Assembly: GCA_947174945.1 (NCBI GenBank)
Contig: CAMWKZ010000002.1
Location: 1-64,000, forward strand
Source of the DNA: an uncultured Prevotellaceae bacterium
GTDB taxonomy: Bacteria > Bacteroidota > Bacteroidia > Bacteroidales > Bacteroidaceae
Direction: 5' to 3'
Length of the DNA: 64,000 nt
Numbering within the stretch: position 1 is the stretch's first letter; each line of letters starts with the position of its first letter. Below the pieces are notes generated by a model. It worked only from the letters and a program-made list of their open reading frames with translations. It was not told the DNA's origin and made no database searches. This document shows, in pieces, positions 1 to 9,600 of the stretch. Made by a program: the position numbers and the translations under genes.

Positions 1-44
1 AATTTAGTTTTTTTCTTTCAAAACGCAAAATAATCAGTGAAAAA

Positions 45-76
45 TTTGCGTATTCGCAAGAATATGTATAATTTTG
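45..76 (+). promoter_or_regulatory. Promoter of the trp operon
   Basis: TTTG at 45-48 and TAATTTTG at 69-76, separated by 20 bp, match the Bacteroidota sigma-ABfr consensus (TTTG, 19-21 bp, TAnnTTTG). Transcription should start near 80-84, about 25 bases before the leader peptide. No other gene lies between this promoter and the leader, so it is the likely main promoter of the whole trp operon. Confidence 0.75.
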
Positions 77-108
77 CCGCCGTAAATTAAAACAAAGCTA
101 GACAAAGA

Positions 109-159
109 ATGAAAGCAATGAATAACATTTGGTGGTGGCATCACTCGAGATTAAAATAG
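109..159 (+). CDS. trpL: Trp leader peptide (16 aa, three tandem Trp codons)
   Basis: The tiny reading frame from ATG at 109 to TAG at 157-159 encodes MKAMNNIWWWHHSRLK. A second in-frame ATG at 118 would give 13 aa. The three consecutive TGG codons lie at 130-138. It sits about 25 bases after the promoter and directly before an antiterminator/terminator pair, the arrangement of amino-acid-operon leader peptides. A ribosome short of charged tRNA-Trp would stall at 130-138 and leave 159-175 free to form the antiterminator. The peptide itself probably has no other function. Confidence 0.85.
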   Translation: MKAMNNIWWWHHSRLK

Positions 160-235
160 TCGCGGGTACGTAGCCATTATATGTTATCATTCAGATAAAG
201 AGGCTCGTCGGTAACGCGACGAGCCTCTTTTCTGT
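159..235 (+). terminator. Tryptophan attenuator (antiterminator and intrinsic terminator)
   Basis: The terminator is a perfect 14-bp stem (197-210 with 217-230) with a six-base loop, running into a T tract. The segment just after the leader stop codon can instead pair with it: 159-164 with 215-220 (6 bp), and 168-170 plus 172-175 with 202-208 (7 bp with one bulged T). The two structures exclude each other. A ribosome stalled on the Trp codons would favour the antiterminator. A ribosome reaching the stop codon would cover its left arm and let the terminator form. The pairings are read from the sequence; the mechanism is inferred from classical attenuation. Confidence 0.85.
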
Positions 236-265
236 ACGGGAATCAACAAAAAACAAGATATAAAC

Positions 266-1468
266 ATGAGTTATTTAGTAGACGAAAAAGGATTTTACGG
301 AGAGTTCGGTGGTGCATACGTACCTGAAATTCTCTATGCCACGGTGGAGAAACTTCGAAGGGAGTATCTGCCGATTATCGAGTCAAAGGAGTTTCAAGAG
401 GAATACATGACCCTGCTACGCGACTATGTAGGTAGACCATCGCCCCTCTATCTGGCTAAGCGCATGAGCGAGAAATATGGTTGTCAACTCTACCTAAAGC
501 GCGAAGACCTGAATCACACTGGAGCGCACAAAATCAACAACACCGTTGGGCAGATACTATTAGCCAAGAAAATGGGGAAGAAGCGTATCATTGCCGAAAC
601 AGGTGCTGGACAACATGGAGTGGCGACTGCCACAGTGTGCGCGTTGATGGACATGCCTTGTGTGGTATATCAGGGAGCCTTAGACGTAGAGCGACAGCAC
701 GTAAATGTGGAACGTATGAAAATGCTGGGAGCAGAGGTGCGCCCCGTCAAGACTGGCAATTGGACCCTGAAGGATGCCACCAACGAAGCTATTCGTGACT
801 GGTGCTGCCATCCGCAGGATACCTTTTATATTATAGGGAGCACAGTAGGACCTCATCCCTACCCTGACATGGTAGCGCGTTTGCAAAGCATCATCTCAAA
901 AGAAATCAAAGAACAGTTACAAGAAAAGATTGGACGCGACTATCCCGATGTGCTTATGGCCTGTGTAGGCGGTGGCAGCAATGCCGCAGGCACCATCTAT
1001 CACTATATTGACGACGAGCGCGTCAGGATTGTACTTGCCGAAGCTGGCGGACAAGGTGTTGAGACGGGACACACAGCAGCCACCATACAAGCAGGCCGAC
1101 TGGGCATCTTACATGGAGCAAAGACCCTGGTAATGCAAACACCCGACGGTCAGATTATAGAGGCTGAGAGCATCTCGGCAGGGCTAGACTATCCGGGTAT
1201 CGGTCCTATGCACGCCAATCTGGCCACCCAACACCGCGCTACAGTCTATAGTATTAACGACGATGAGGCTGTCAAGGCCGCCTATGAGTTGACACGCATG
1301 GAAGGTATTATCCCTGCTCTGGAGAGTGCCCACGCCATAGCCGCCTTGCAGAAGATGCAGTTCAAGCCCAGCGATGTGGTAGTACTGACCGTAAGCGGAC
1401 GAGGCGATAAAGACGTAGAGACCTATCTGAACAACAAACAAATGGCTGGAGAATATGGCAACTTTTAA
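266..1468 (+). CDS. trpB: Tryptophan synthase beta subunit
   Basis: This 400-aa protein is the PLP enzyme that joins indole and L-serine to make tryptophan, working as an alpha2beta2 complex with TrpA. The PLP lysine is K89 in the motif TGAHKINN, and the phosphate-binding glycine loop GGGSNAAG follows in the middle of the chain. Length is normal for the family. It is the first gene after the attenuator, which fits the Bacteroidota order trpBEGDCFA. The distal partner trpA closes the same operon. Its last 14 bases overlap the start of trpE, suggesting translational coupling. Confidence 0.97.
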   Translation: MSYLVDEKGFYGEFGGAYVPEILYATVEKLRREYLPIIESKEFQEEYMTLLRDYVGRPSPLYLAKRMSEKYGCQLYLKREDLNHTGAHKINNTVGQILLAKKMGKKRIIAETGAGQHGVATATVCALMDMPCVVYQGALDVERQHVNVERMKMLGAEVRPVKTGNWTLKDATNEAIRDWCCHPQDTFYIIGSTVGPHPYPDMVARLQSIISKEIKEQLQEKIGRDYPDVLMACVGGGSNAAGTIYHYIDDERVRIVLAEAGGQGVETGHTAATIQAGRLGILHGAKTLVMQTPDGQIIEAESISAGLDYPGIGPMHANLATQHRATVYSINDDEAVKAAYELTRMEGIIPALESAHAIAALQKMQFKPSDVVVLTVSGRGDKDVETYLNNKQMAGEYGNF

Positions 1469-2855
1469 CTATACGACAAGCACAAAGACTATATTGGCCG
1501 ACCTCTATACACCAGTAGGAGTGTATATGCGACTGCGCGACATCTATCCGCAAAGTGCACTGATGGAGAGTAGTGACTACCATGACAAGGATAATGCCCG
1601 CTCGTTTATCGGTATCAATCCCATAGCCAGCGTATCTATTGCACATGGCATGGCAGTGGTCAGCTACCCCGACGGCAGTGAACTACGGCAGGCACTATCG
1701 GCAGATTTCAGCACAGCAGAAGCTATCCATGCCCTAATTGACCGCATTCACGTGGAGGGTGACTATGCTAACCATTGCGGACTCTACGGATATACCTCGT
1801 TCAATGCCGTGCGCTATTTTGAAAATATTGCCGTAAAGGACGAGACTCAAAAGAAGAACGATGCTCCCGACGTATTGTATATCCTGTACAAAGACATCAT
1901 TGTATTCGACCATTTTAATAATCAGCTAACGGTGGTTAGTCTCTCAGAGGGAGCGGAGAGTTTCGAACTTTCTGAAATTATCAAGGCTATGAACCGTAGC
2001 AATATACAAGCATACGACTTTCACCCTGTAGGAGAAACAACAAGTCCATTGACTGACGAGGAACATAAGACAAATATCCGTCAAGGCATTCGCCACTGTA
2101 TGCGTGGCGACGTATTCCAGATAGTGCTGTCACGTCGATTTGTACAGCGCTACGAGGGTGACGATTTCAAGCTGTACCGCGCTCTACGAAGCATCAACCC
2201 CAGCCCGTATCTGTTCTATTTCGACTTCGGTGGCTTCCGCATCTTCGGCTCCTCACCAGAAACACATTGCCGCATAGAAGGGCAACGTGCCTACATTGAC
2301 CCCATTGCCGGCACAACGAAACGCACGGGTGATGCTGAGAAAGACCGACAAGGAGCTGAATTCCTGCGCAATGACCCAAAGGAGAATGCAGAGCACGTGA
2401 TGCTGGTAGACCTGGCACGCAATGACCTAAGTCACAACTGCTGCCATGTAAAGGTGGACTATTATAAGGACATCCAGTATTATTCGCACGTCATCCATCT
2501 AGTCAGTCGAGTCAGTGGAGAGCTAACCACAGATGCCGACCCCATCAAAGCATTTATCGACACCTTCCCTGCTGGTACATTGAGTGGTGCTCCAAAGGTA
2601 CGCGCCATGCAACTTATCTCCGAATATGAGCCACATAATCGCGGTGCATACGGTGGTTGTATTGGCTACATCGGACTGGACGGCTCGTTGAATCAGGCCA
2701 TTACCATTCGTACTTTTGTTTCCAGAAATGGTGAACTATGGTTTCAGGCTGGCGGCGGCATCGTAGCCAAAAGCAACGAGGAATACGAGTTGCAGGAAGT
2801 GAACAACAAACTGGGTGCGCTGCGTCGCGCTATATTCATGGCTGAAAAAATGTAA
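1455..2855 (+). CDS. trpE: Anthranilate synthase component I
   Basis: This 466-aa chorismate-utilising enzyme makes anthranilate from chorismate with ammonia supplied by TrpG. Family motifs are intact: PIAGTTKRT, then GTLSGAPKVRAM, GGCIGYIGLDG and QAGGGIVA towards the C-terminus. The start ATG lies inside the last codons of trpB. TrpG follows after six bases. Related chorismate enzymes (PabB, isochorismate synthase) share the fold, but the position in a full trp operon next to trpG and trpD decides for TrpE. Confidence 0.95.
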   Translation: MATFNYTTSTKTILADLYTPVGVYMRLRDIYPQSALMESSDYHDKDNARSFIGINPIASVSIAHGMAVVSYPDGSELRQALSADFSTAEAIHALIDRIHVEGDYANHCGLYGYTSFNAVRYFENIAVKDETQKKNDAPDVLYILYKDIIVFDHFNNQLTVVSLSEGAESFELSEIIKAMNRSNIQAYDFHPVGETTSPLTDEEHKTNIRQGIRHCMRGDVFQIVLSRRFVQRYEGDDFKLYRALRSINPSPYLFYFDFGGFRIFGSSPETHCRIEGQRAYIDPIAGTTKRTGDAEKDRQGAEFLRNDPKENAEHVMLVDLARNDLSHNCCHVKVDYYKDIQYYSHVIHLVSRVSGELTTDADPIKAFIDTFPAGTLSGAPKVRAMQLISEYEPHNRGAYGGCIGYIGLDGSLNQAITIRTFVSRNGELWFQAGGGIVAKSNEEYELQEVNNKLGALRRAIFMAEKM

Positions 2856-2861
2856 TGCGTT

Positions 2862-3425
2862 ATGAAAATAGTCATTATTGATAATTACGACTCGTTTACC
2901 TACAACCTGAGTCATTTGGTTAAGGAGCTGGGAGCAGACGTAACCGTGATGCGTAACGACCAGTTCAATATGGACGAGATAGCGGTTTATGACAAAATCA
3001 TTCTCTCGCCAGGCCCTGGCATCCCCTCAGAAGCTGGCTTGCTGCTGGATGTCACCAAGACCTATGCGGGCAAGAAGCCCATGCTGGGTGTATGCCTTGG
3101 TCACCAGGCCATCGGCGAGGTGTTCGGCGGAAAGTTAGAGAACCTCAGCGAGGTATTTCACGGTGTGGCAACACCTTGCCATATCACTGCCAATGACCCT
3201 ATCTTTCAAGGACTACCAACCTGCATCACCATTGGTCGCTATCACTCATGGGTAGTTAGTAAGAACGGATTGCCCGATTGTATAGAAATAACAGCAGAAA
3301 GCGATGAGGGGCAAGTTATGGCAATACGACATAGGCAATACGACATACACGGCATCCAGTTTCACCCGGAGTCCGTGCTCACCCCTGAAGGAAGAACTAT
3401 TATCAAAAACTTTATAGACTTATGA
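2862..3425 (+). CDS. trpG: Anthranilate synthase component II (glutamine amidotransferase)
   Basis: This 187-aa class I glutamine amidotransferase releases ammonia from glutamine for TrpE. The nucleophile is C78 in GVCLGHQAIG, and the triad is completed by H168 and E170 in FHPESVLTPEG. It is a stand-alone subunit rather than a TrpGD fusion. The stop codon overlaps the trpD start (ATGA, 4 bases). The same subunit may also serve PabB, as in some bacteria, but nothing here shows that. Confidence 0.95.
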   Translation: MKIVIIDNYDSFTYNLSHLVKELGADVTVMRNDQFNMDEIAVYDKIILSPGPGIPSEAGLLLDVTKTYAGKKPMLGVCLGHQAIGEVFGGKLENLSEVFHGVATPCHITANDPIFQGLPTCITIGRYHSWVVSKNGLPDCIEITAESDEGQVMAIRHRQYDIHGIQFHPESVLTPEGRTIIKNFIDL

Positions 3426-4420
3426 AAGAAATCTTAGCAAAACTCCTGAACCACGAGGAACTGACTCGTGAGGAGATGAAGAACATCCTAATAGGTATCA
3501 CTCAGAGTGAATATCCTAACGAGCAAATCACGGCCCTGCTGACGGCTTTACAGATGCGTGGCGTTACTGTCGACGAATTATTAGGATTCCGCGATGGTGT
3601 TCTGGAAACTGGTGTCTCTGCCATTCTGGATGCCGACCGTTATATTGACGTGGTAGGTACAGGCGGTGACCGTAAGAATACATTTAACATCTCAACAACA
3701 GCCTGTTTTGTGATTGCTGGTGCAGGCTATAAAGTGGCCAAGCATGGTAACTATGCTGCTACCAGTGTAAGCGGAGCCTCTAATGTGATTCAGCACCACG
3801 GCATCCAGTTTACCGATGACATTGACCGATTGAACCGCTCGCTCAACGAAGCAGGCATTGTCTATTTACATGCCCAACTCTTTGCCCGCGCCATGAAGTT
3901 CGTAGGTCCTATCCGCAAAGCTCTGCCATTTCCCACTATCTTCAACTTGCTGGGGCCTATCGTGAATCCCTCGCAGCCCAAATGCCAGCTGTTGGGCGTG
4001 GCCAACCTTGACCAAATGCGCTTGTATAATCATGTGTATCAACGACTGGGCATTGACTACGGTATCGTAAATTCAATTGACGGCTACGACGAGATTTCGC
4101 TGACTAGCGACTTTAAGGTAACGACCAACAATTACGAGCGCATATTCAAACCGCAAGACTTAGGCTTTGATATTGCCAAGCCAGAAGAATTGATGGGTGG
4201 TGCTACCGAGGAAGAAGCAGCCCAGATATTCGACAGTGTACTGGAGAACCGCGCACTGCCAGCCCAAAAGAATATCGTGCTGGCTAATGCCGCCTTTGGC
4301 ATTCAAGTGCTGGAGCGTGGCGAGAAGAGCATCGAAGAGTGTATTGAGATTGCTCGTGAATCAATTGACAGCGGCTCAGCACTTCGCACATTCCATAAAT
4401 TCGTTGAACTGAATAGCTAA
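3422..4420 (+). CDS. trpD: Anthranilate phosphoribosyltransferase
   Basis: This 332-aa protein transfers phosphoribose from PRPP to anthranilate. It carries the PRPP-binding signature GTGGDRKNTFNISTTA near residues 78-93 and the downstream anthranilate-site stretch KHGNYAATSVSGASNV. Family length is 330-350 aa, so it is complete. The start overlaps trpG by 4 bases and trpC begins 6 bases after its stop, consistent with one polycistronic mRNA. Confidence 0.95.
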   Translation: MKEILAKLLNHEELTREEMKNILIGITQSEYPNEQITALLTALQMRGVTVDELLGFRDGVLETGVSAILDADRYIDVVGTGGDRKNTFNISTTACFVIAGAGYKVAKHGNYAATSVSGASNVIQHHGIQFTDDIDRLNRSLNEAGIVYLHAQLFARAMKFVGPIRKALPFPTIFNLLGPIVNPSQPKCQLLGVANLDQMRLYNHVYQRLGIDYGIVNSIDGYDEISLTSDFKVTTNNYERIFKPQDLGFDIAKPEELMGGATEEEAAQIFDSVLENRALPAQKNIVLANAAFGIQVLERGEKSIEECIEIARESIDSGSALRTFHKFVELNS

Positions 4421-4426
4421 AGACTT

Positions 4427-5164
4427 ATGAATGACATCTTACAGCAGATTATTGCTACGAAGCATGAAGAGATAGCCGCCATACGAGCGAAGAAGCCATC
4501 GCTCCGACAAGCTTTGCTTGACAGTCCGACAGGTATCATTGCCGAATTCAAACGACGCTCGCCATCGAAAGGATGGTTCAAAGAAAACGGACGCGCTGAA
4601 GAAATCCCATTGAGCTACCAACAAAACGGAGCAGCAGCACTCTCAATCCTGACCGACCAACACTATTTTGGTGGGCACGACGACTTTATTCGGATGGCTC
4701 GTCAGTCGGGTGTCACCATACCTATATTATATAAGAACTTTGTCATCGATGAATTGCAACTTTACGAGGCTGTACTCTGCGGAGCATCAGCCGTACTGCT
4801 GATTGCAGCATGTCTCTCGAAGGAGCAATGTGCCACTTTACTGACAAAGGCACATTCCTTAGGGCTGGAAGTGTTGCTGGAGATGCACTCTGAAGCAGAA
4901 CTGGAATATGCAGCCCTTGGCCCAGACCTGTGTGGCATCAACAATCGTAACTTAGGTTCCTTTGTGACCAATGTGGAAAATTCATTCCGACTGGCAGAGC
5001 AATTACCTCCAGACATTGTGAAAGTGAGCGAGAGCGGCATTAGTAGTCCTGACACTATCCGAGCTTTGCGCCAAGCAGGATTTCAGGGATTTCTCATTGG
5101 CGAGACCTTTATGAAAACAGCTGACCCTGGGATAGCCTTGCGTGAATTTATTGCTGCGATATGA
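4427..5164 (+). CDS. trpC: Indole-3-glycerol-phosphate synthase
   Basis: This 245-aa TIM-barrel enzyme closes the indole ring to form indole-3-glycerol phosphate. Conserved stretches are IIAEFKRRSPSKG near residue 38, KNFVID, LLEMHSEAEL, GINNRNL and VSESGI. It is a separate gene, not the TrpCF fusion of enterobacteria. Its stop overlaps the trpF start by 4 bases (ATGA). Confidence 0.95.
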   Translation: MNDILQQIIATKHEEIAAIRAKKPSLRQALLDSPTGIIAEFKRRSPSKGWFKENGRAEEIPLSYQQNGAAALSILTDQHYFGGHDDFIRMARQSGVTIPILYKNFVIDELQLYEAVLCGASAVLLIAACLSKEQCATLLTKAHSLGLEVLLEMHSEAELEYAALGPDLCGINNRNLGSFVTNVENSFRLAEQLPPDIVKVSESGISSPDTIRALRQAGFQGFLIGETFMKTADPGIALREFIAAI

Positions 5165-5772
5165 TTATCAAGGTGTGTGGTATGCGCGAACCAGAAAACA
5201 TTCGCGCTGTTGAGCAACTGAGTATTCAGTGGATGGGGTTCATATTCTGGCCCCAGTCAAGCCGTTACGTCAAAGAGCGCCCTGCCTATCTACCAACAAA
5301 ATGTAAAAGGGTAGGCGTATTCGTAGATGCTACGATAACCGACATACGAACAAGTGTTGAAGAATACGGGTTAGATTGTATCCAATTGCACGGTCACGAA
5401 AGTCCTGCTTTTATCCAGTCAATAGGCCATGATGTTCCTATCATCAAAGCCTTCAGCATTGCCACGACTGCAGACCTAACCTTGACAACGTCGTATGAAG
5501 GAGTAGCCGACTACTTCCTTTTCGATACCAAGGCAAAGCTTGTAGGAGGTAACGGTACAAAGTTTGACTGGTCTGTACTTCAAGCATACCACGGGACAAC
5601 ACCTTTCTTCTTAAGTGGGGGCATTGGCCCTGACGATGTAAAGCACATCCGTCAATTCCATCATCCACAGCTGGCAGGCATCGACCTAAACTCACGATTC
5701 GAAACAAGCCCTGCACTAAAAAACATCACAAAACTAAAACATTTTATCTATGAACTCCAACAAAATCAATAA
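5161..5772 (+). CDS. trpF: Phosphoribosylanthranilate isomerase
   Basis: This 203-aa TIM-barrel isomerase converts phosphoribosylanthranilate to the carboxyphenylamino-deoxyribulose phosphate. KVCGMR near the N-terminus contains the general-base cysteine (C7). The second catalytic acid lies in LFDTKAK, and phosphate is bound by the loops LSGGIG and GIDLNSRFE. It overlaps trpC by 4 bases and trpA by 23 bases, so all three are tightly coupled. Confidence 0.95.
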   Translation: MIIKVCGMREPENIRAVEQLSIQWMGFIFWPQSSRYVKERPAYLPTKCKRVGVFVDATITDIRTSVEEYGLDCIQLHGHESPAFIQSIGHDVPIIKAFSIATTADLTLTTSYEGVADYFLFDTKAKLVGGNGTKFDWSVLQAYHGTTPFFLSGGIGPDDVKHIRQFHHPQLAGIDLNSRFETSPALKNITKLKHFIYELQQNQ

Positions 5773-6532
5773 ACTGTTCTCCGAGAACCAAAACAAAAAA
5801 CTATTATCACTTTATTTCTGTGCTGGTGCCCCAATCCTTGACGGTACAGCCGATGTCATTCTTACCCTGCAACGAAGGGGTATCTCGATGATAGAAGTGG
5901 GCATTCCCTTCAGCGACCCGATGGCTGACGGCCCTGTGATTCAAAACGCTGCCACCACTGCACTCCGAAACGGCATGACTCTAAAGACACTTTTTGCCCA
6001 GTTGGCAACCATTAAGGAACAAGTGCAAATACCACTGATACTGATGGGCTATCTAAATCCTATCATGCAATATGGCATTGAGGCTTTCTGTCAGTCATGC
6101 ATTGATAGTGGTGTGAGTGGCATGATTATACCCGACCTGCCCTTTAAGGACTATCAAGACATTGTAAAGCCTGTGGCTGACAAGTACAACTTGCGCGTCA
6201 TTATGCTCATCACTCCTGAAACATCAGAAGAACGCATCCGTTTCATCGATGAGCATACTGACGGCTTTATCTATATGGTGTCATCGGCGGCCATCACAGG
6301 AGCACAAAAGTCATTTGACGAGGCTAAGCAAGAGTATTTCCGCCGTATCAACCAAATGAACCTACGCAACCCTCGTATGATAGGCTTCGGCATTTCCAAT
6401 GCTCAGACACTGAAAGCTGCCCAACAGAATGCTGCAGGTGCTATTATTGGCTCGAAATTTGTCACACTGCTTAACGAGAGTAAGGATGCTGACGAGGCAC
6501 TGGATAAATTATTCGACGCATTACAGCATTAA
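5750..6532 (+). CDS. trpA: Tryptophan synthase alpha subunit
   Basis: This 260-aa TIM-barrel protein cleaves indole-3-glycerol phosphate and passes indole to TrpB. The catalytic pair is visible at the classic positions: E49 (SMIEVGIPFSDP) and D60 (MADGPVIQNA). It is the last gene of the operon. No intrinsic terminator follows: the next promoter begins 5 bases after the stop codon, so some readthrough into the pectinase gene is possible. Confidence 0.95.
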   Translation: MNSNKINKLFSENQNKKLLSLYFCAGAPILDGTADVILTLQRRGISMIEVGIPFSDPMADGPVIQNAATTALRNGMTLKTLFAQLATIKEQVQIPLILMGYLNPIMQYGIEAFCQSCIDSGVSGMIIPDLPFKDYQDIVKPVADKYNLRVIMLITPETSEERIRFIDEHTDGFIYMVSSAAITGAQKSFDEAKQEYFRRINQMNLRNPRMIGFGISNAQTLKAAQQNAAGAIIGSKFVTLLNESKDADEALDKLFDALQH

Positions 6533-6536
6533 AAAT

Positions 6537-6601
6537 TTTGTCGTTTCAAATAAACTTCGTATCTTTGTAGCCGTTATACGCATTGAAGTATAGCGGCTAC
6601 A
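6537..6601 (+). promoter_or_regulatory. Promoter with inverted repeat over the -7 box and start site
   Basis: TTTG at 6537-6540 and TATCTTTG at 6560-6567 (19-bp spacer) form a good Bacteroidota promoter. A 14-bp inverted repeat (6566-6579 and 6588-6601, one G-T pair, 8-base loop) begins inside the -7 box and covers the expected start site. As DNA it could be an operator; as RNA most of it would form a 5' hairpin. No T tract follows it, so it is not an intrinsic terminator for trp. Confidence 0.65.
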
Positions 6602-6632
6602 AATGATTTACTAAAACAAACAAAATAGATTT

Positions 6633-9600
6633 ATGAAAAGACTACTACAGACATTACTGCTATGTATGTGCGTTGTCCTGACCGCTCAAGCTAAAGGATG
6701 GGACGAACAACAGTACAAGCAGATTGAGCAAAGCATTCGTGTTCCACAATTTGCCAATCGTGAGTTCCCCATCACTAAGTATGGTGCCAAGTCAACGAAT
6801 ACGGCAGCAAAGAACCAAAAGGCCATTCAAAAGGCTATCGACAAATGCTCACAAAAGGGCGGTGGCCGTGTTATCGTACCTGCTGGCCAGCATTTCTTGA
6901 CAGCAGCTATCCAACTGAAATCGGGCGTTAACTTTGTTGTTGAAGAAGGTGCCGTGCTTGAATTTGCCTTTGAGCCAGAACTCTACCCCATTGTTCCGAC
7001 ACGTTGGGAAGGACTGGACTGCTGGAACCTTTCACCGCTGATTTACGCTTATCAGGCCAAGGATATTGCCATTACAGGTAAAGGTACTATCGATGGTGGT
7101 GGTAGCAACGAAACATGGTGGCCGTGGTGTGGCAACACCCGTTTCGGCATGAAACCCGGCGGCATTGCTCAAAATCAGGGAGCACGTGCCCGCTTGCTGA
7201 AATATGCCGAGGACGGAGTACCAATGGATGAACGTAAGTTTGGCCCAACCGATGGTTTGCGTCCTCAGATGATTAACCTGAACCAGTGCGAGGGCATCTT
7301 GATTGAGGATGTCACCCTGCTGCGTTCACCCTTCTGGGTAATTCACCCTCTGTTGTCGAAGGATATTACCGTGCGTGGTGTCCATATCAATAACGATGGT
7401 CCTAACGGTGATGGTTGTGACCCAGAATCATGCGACCGTGTACTGATTGAGAATTGCTATTTTAATACTGGCGACGATTGCATCGCTATCAAGTCGGGTC
7501 GTAATAATGATGGTCGTAAAGACGGACAGGGCAAGTTTGCTGGCACGCCTTCAAAAAACATCATCATCCGTGGATGCAAAATGCAGAATGGTCATGGTGG
7601 TGTAGTCATCGGTTCTGAGATTTCAGGCGGTTGCCAGAATGTTTACGCTGAGCAATGTGCGATGGACTCTCCTTCGCTGGACCGCGTATTGCGTATCAAG
7701 ACTAATTCATGTCGCGGTGGCATCATTGAAAATATCAATATGCGCAACATTGTTGTTGGCCAGTGTAAGGAGGCTGTACTGAAAATCAATACCGACTATG
7801 AGCCACGTGAAGTTTGCTGCCGTGGTTTCTATCCTATCGTACGCAACGTGACAATGGAGAACGTCACTTGTCAGAAGTCTAAGTACGGTGTGATGATTGT
7901 AGGCTATCAAGACCCCAAACTGGCTTATACAGTTAATCACATTGATGTACGCAATTGTCAGTTCAATGGTGTTTACGGCAAGCCCATCCATCAGGTAGGT
8001 CTGGCACAGGACATTACTTACGAGAACCTGACAGTCAACGGTTCGCTGGTACTGCAGAACCCACCATACAAGCACTACTCTGAATGGCTCACCTATAGTG
8101 AGATGAAGCGTGTGCCAAAGTCTTATATGCTTGATTTCTCCACTAAGCCTAAGTGGAGCTATGTGATGGGCATCGAACTGGAGAGTATGCTTGACACCTA
8201 TCTGCGTTATGGCGGTGAAGACATCCGTAAGTATTGTCAGGAATACACCGACACCATGATTAATCAGAAGGGCGAAATCCGTGGCTACAATATCTTAGAC
8301 TACAATTTGGATAACATTCGCACGGGTCATTTCGTTACCCGTATGTATCAGAAATGGCCAGAGCAAAAGAACCTGTTAGCTATGCAGACCATGATGAAAC
8401 AGTTGCAGGAACAGCCACGCACTATTGCCGATAAGGTGTACTGGCACAAAGCCATCTATGCCTATCAGGTGTGGCTTGACGGCATCTTCATGGGATTGCC
8501 CTTCCGCACACTGACCGCCCCTATCACTGAGCAAGCTAACACTGGAAAACAGAAAGGTAATCGTAAGGCTCAAAGTGCGAAACTTAAAGTGCAAAACATT
8601 TACGATGATGCAGTTAACCAGTTGAAGATAACCTATAACCGCACACTCGACCCGAAGACTGGACTAAACCGCCACGCTTACGATGAAACGCGCAAGACTT
8701 TCTGGGCTGACAAGGAAACGGGCCTTTCACAGCACTGCTGGGGACGCGCTCAGGGTTGGTACACAATGGCACTCATCGAAGTGCTTGACGCACTGCCTGA
8801 AAACTATGCTCGTCGCTCAGAGGTCATTGACTTGCTAGTGAAGGACTTCGATGCTATTCTACGGTGGCAAGACAAGGAGTCGGGTGTCTGGTATCAGGTG
8901 ATGGATAGTCCAGGAAAAGAAGGCAACTATCTGGAATCTACCTGTTCGGCTATGTTCACCTACGCTCTGCTGAAAGCCTATCGTAAGGGATATGTTGGTG
9001 AGAAATACCGCGATGCTGGCATCCGTGCCTATAAGGGCATGATAAACCACTTCATCCGCGTCAATCAAGACCAGACTATTTCGCTCATTGAGTGTTGCAG
9101 TGTAGCTGGCCTCGGCCCAGCTGCCACACCAGAAGTACAGGCTGCCATGAAGAAGATTAACCCAAAGGGTAGCGTCAAGGAGAACCTGCGACGCGACGGC
9201 AGCTACAAATATTATCTTAGCGAGCCTGTCCGCGACAACGATGCCAAGGGTGTCGGTCCATTCATCTGGGCATCGCTGGAGATGGAAATGTTAGGATACA
9301 CCACTGAAAACATAACAGCCTCGATTGACCGCGAGGCTGTTCTTTTTCGCAACAGACCCGTCATCACCAGTGCAGACCCGTTGGCCTCGCTAACTGTTGG
9401 TAACGGCCACTTCGCTACTACCGTTGATGTAACAGGTTTGCAAACCTACGTAGACGACTATAAGCAAGGCGTTCCCCTTAACGCCATGAGCGACTGGGGA
9501 TGGCACGCATTCCCTAACAAAGATAACCTTACCCCTACTGAAACTGAGAAGAGCTTTGACCTTGGCCACGGCCATCCTGAAATCTATGCAGTGGAATACA

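Noticed and set aside
1455..1468. Programmed frameshift joining trpB and trpE
   Set aside because: The 14-base overlap contains no slippery sequence, and both proteins have normal ends. Ordinary translational coupling explains it.
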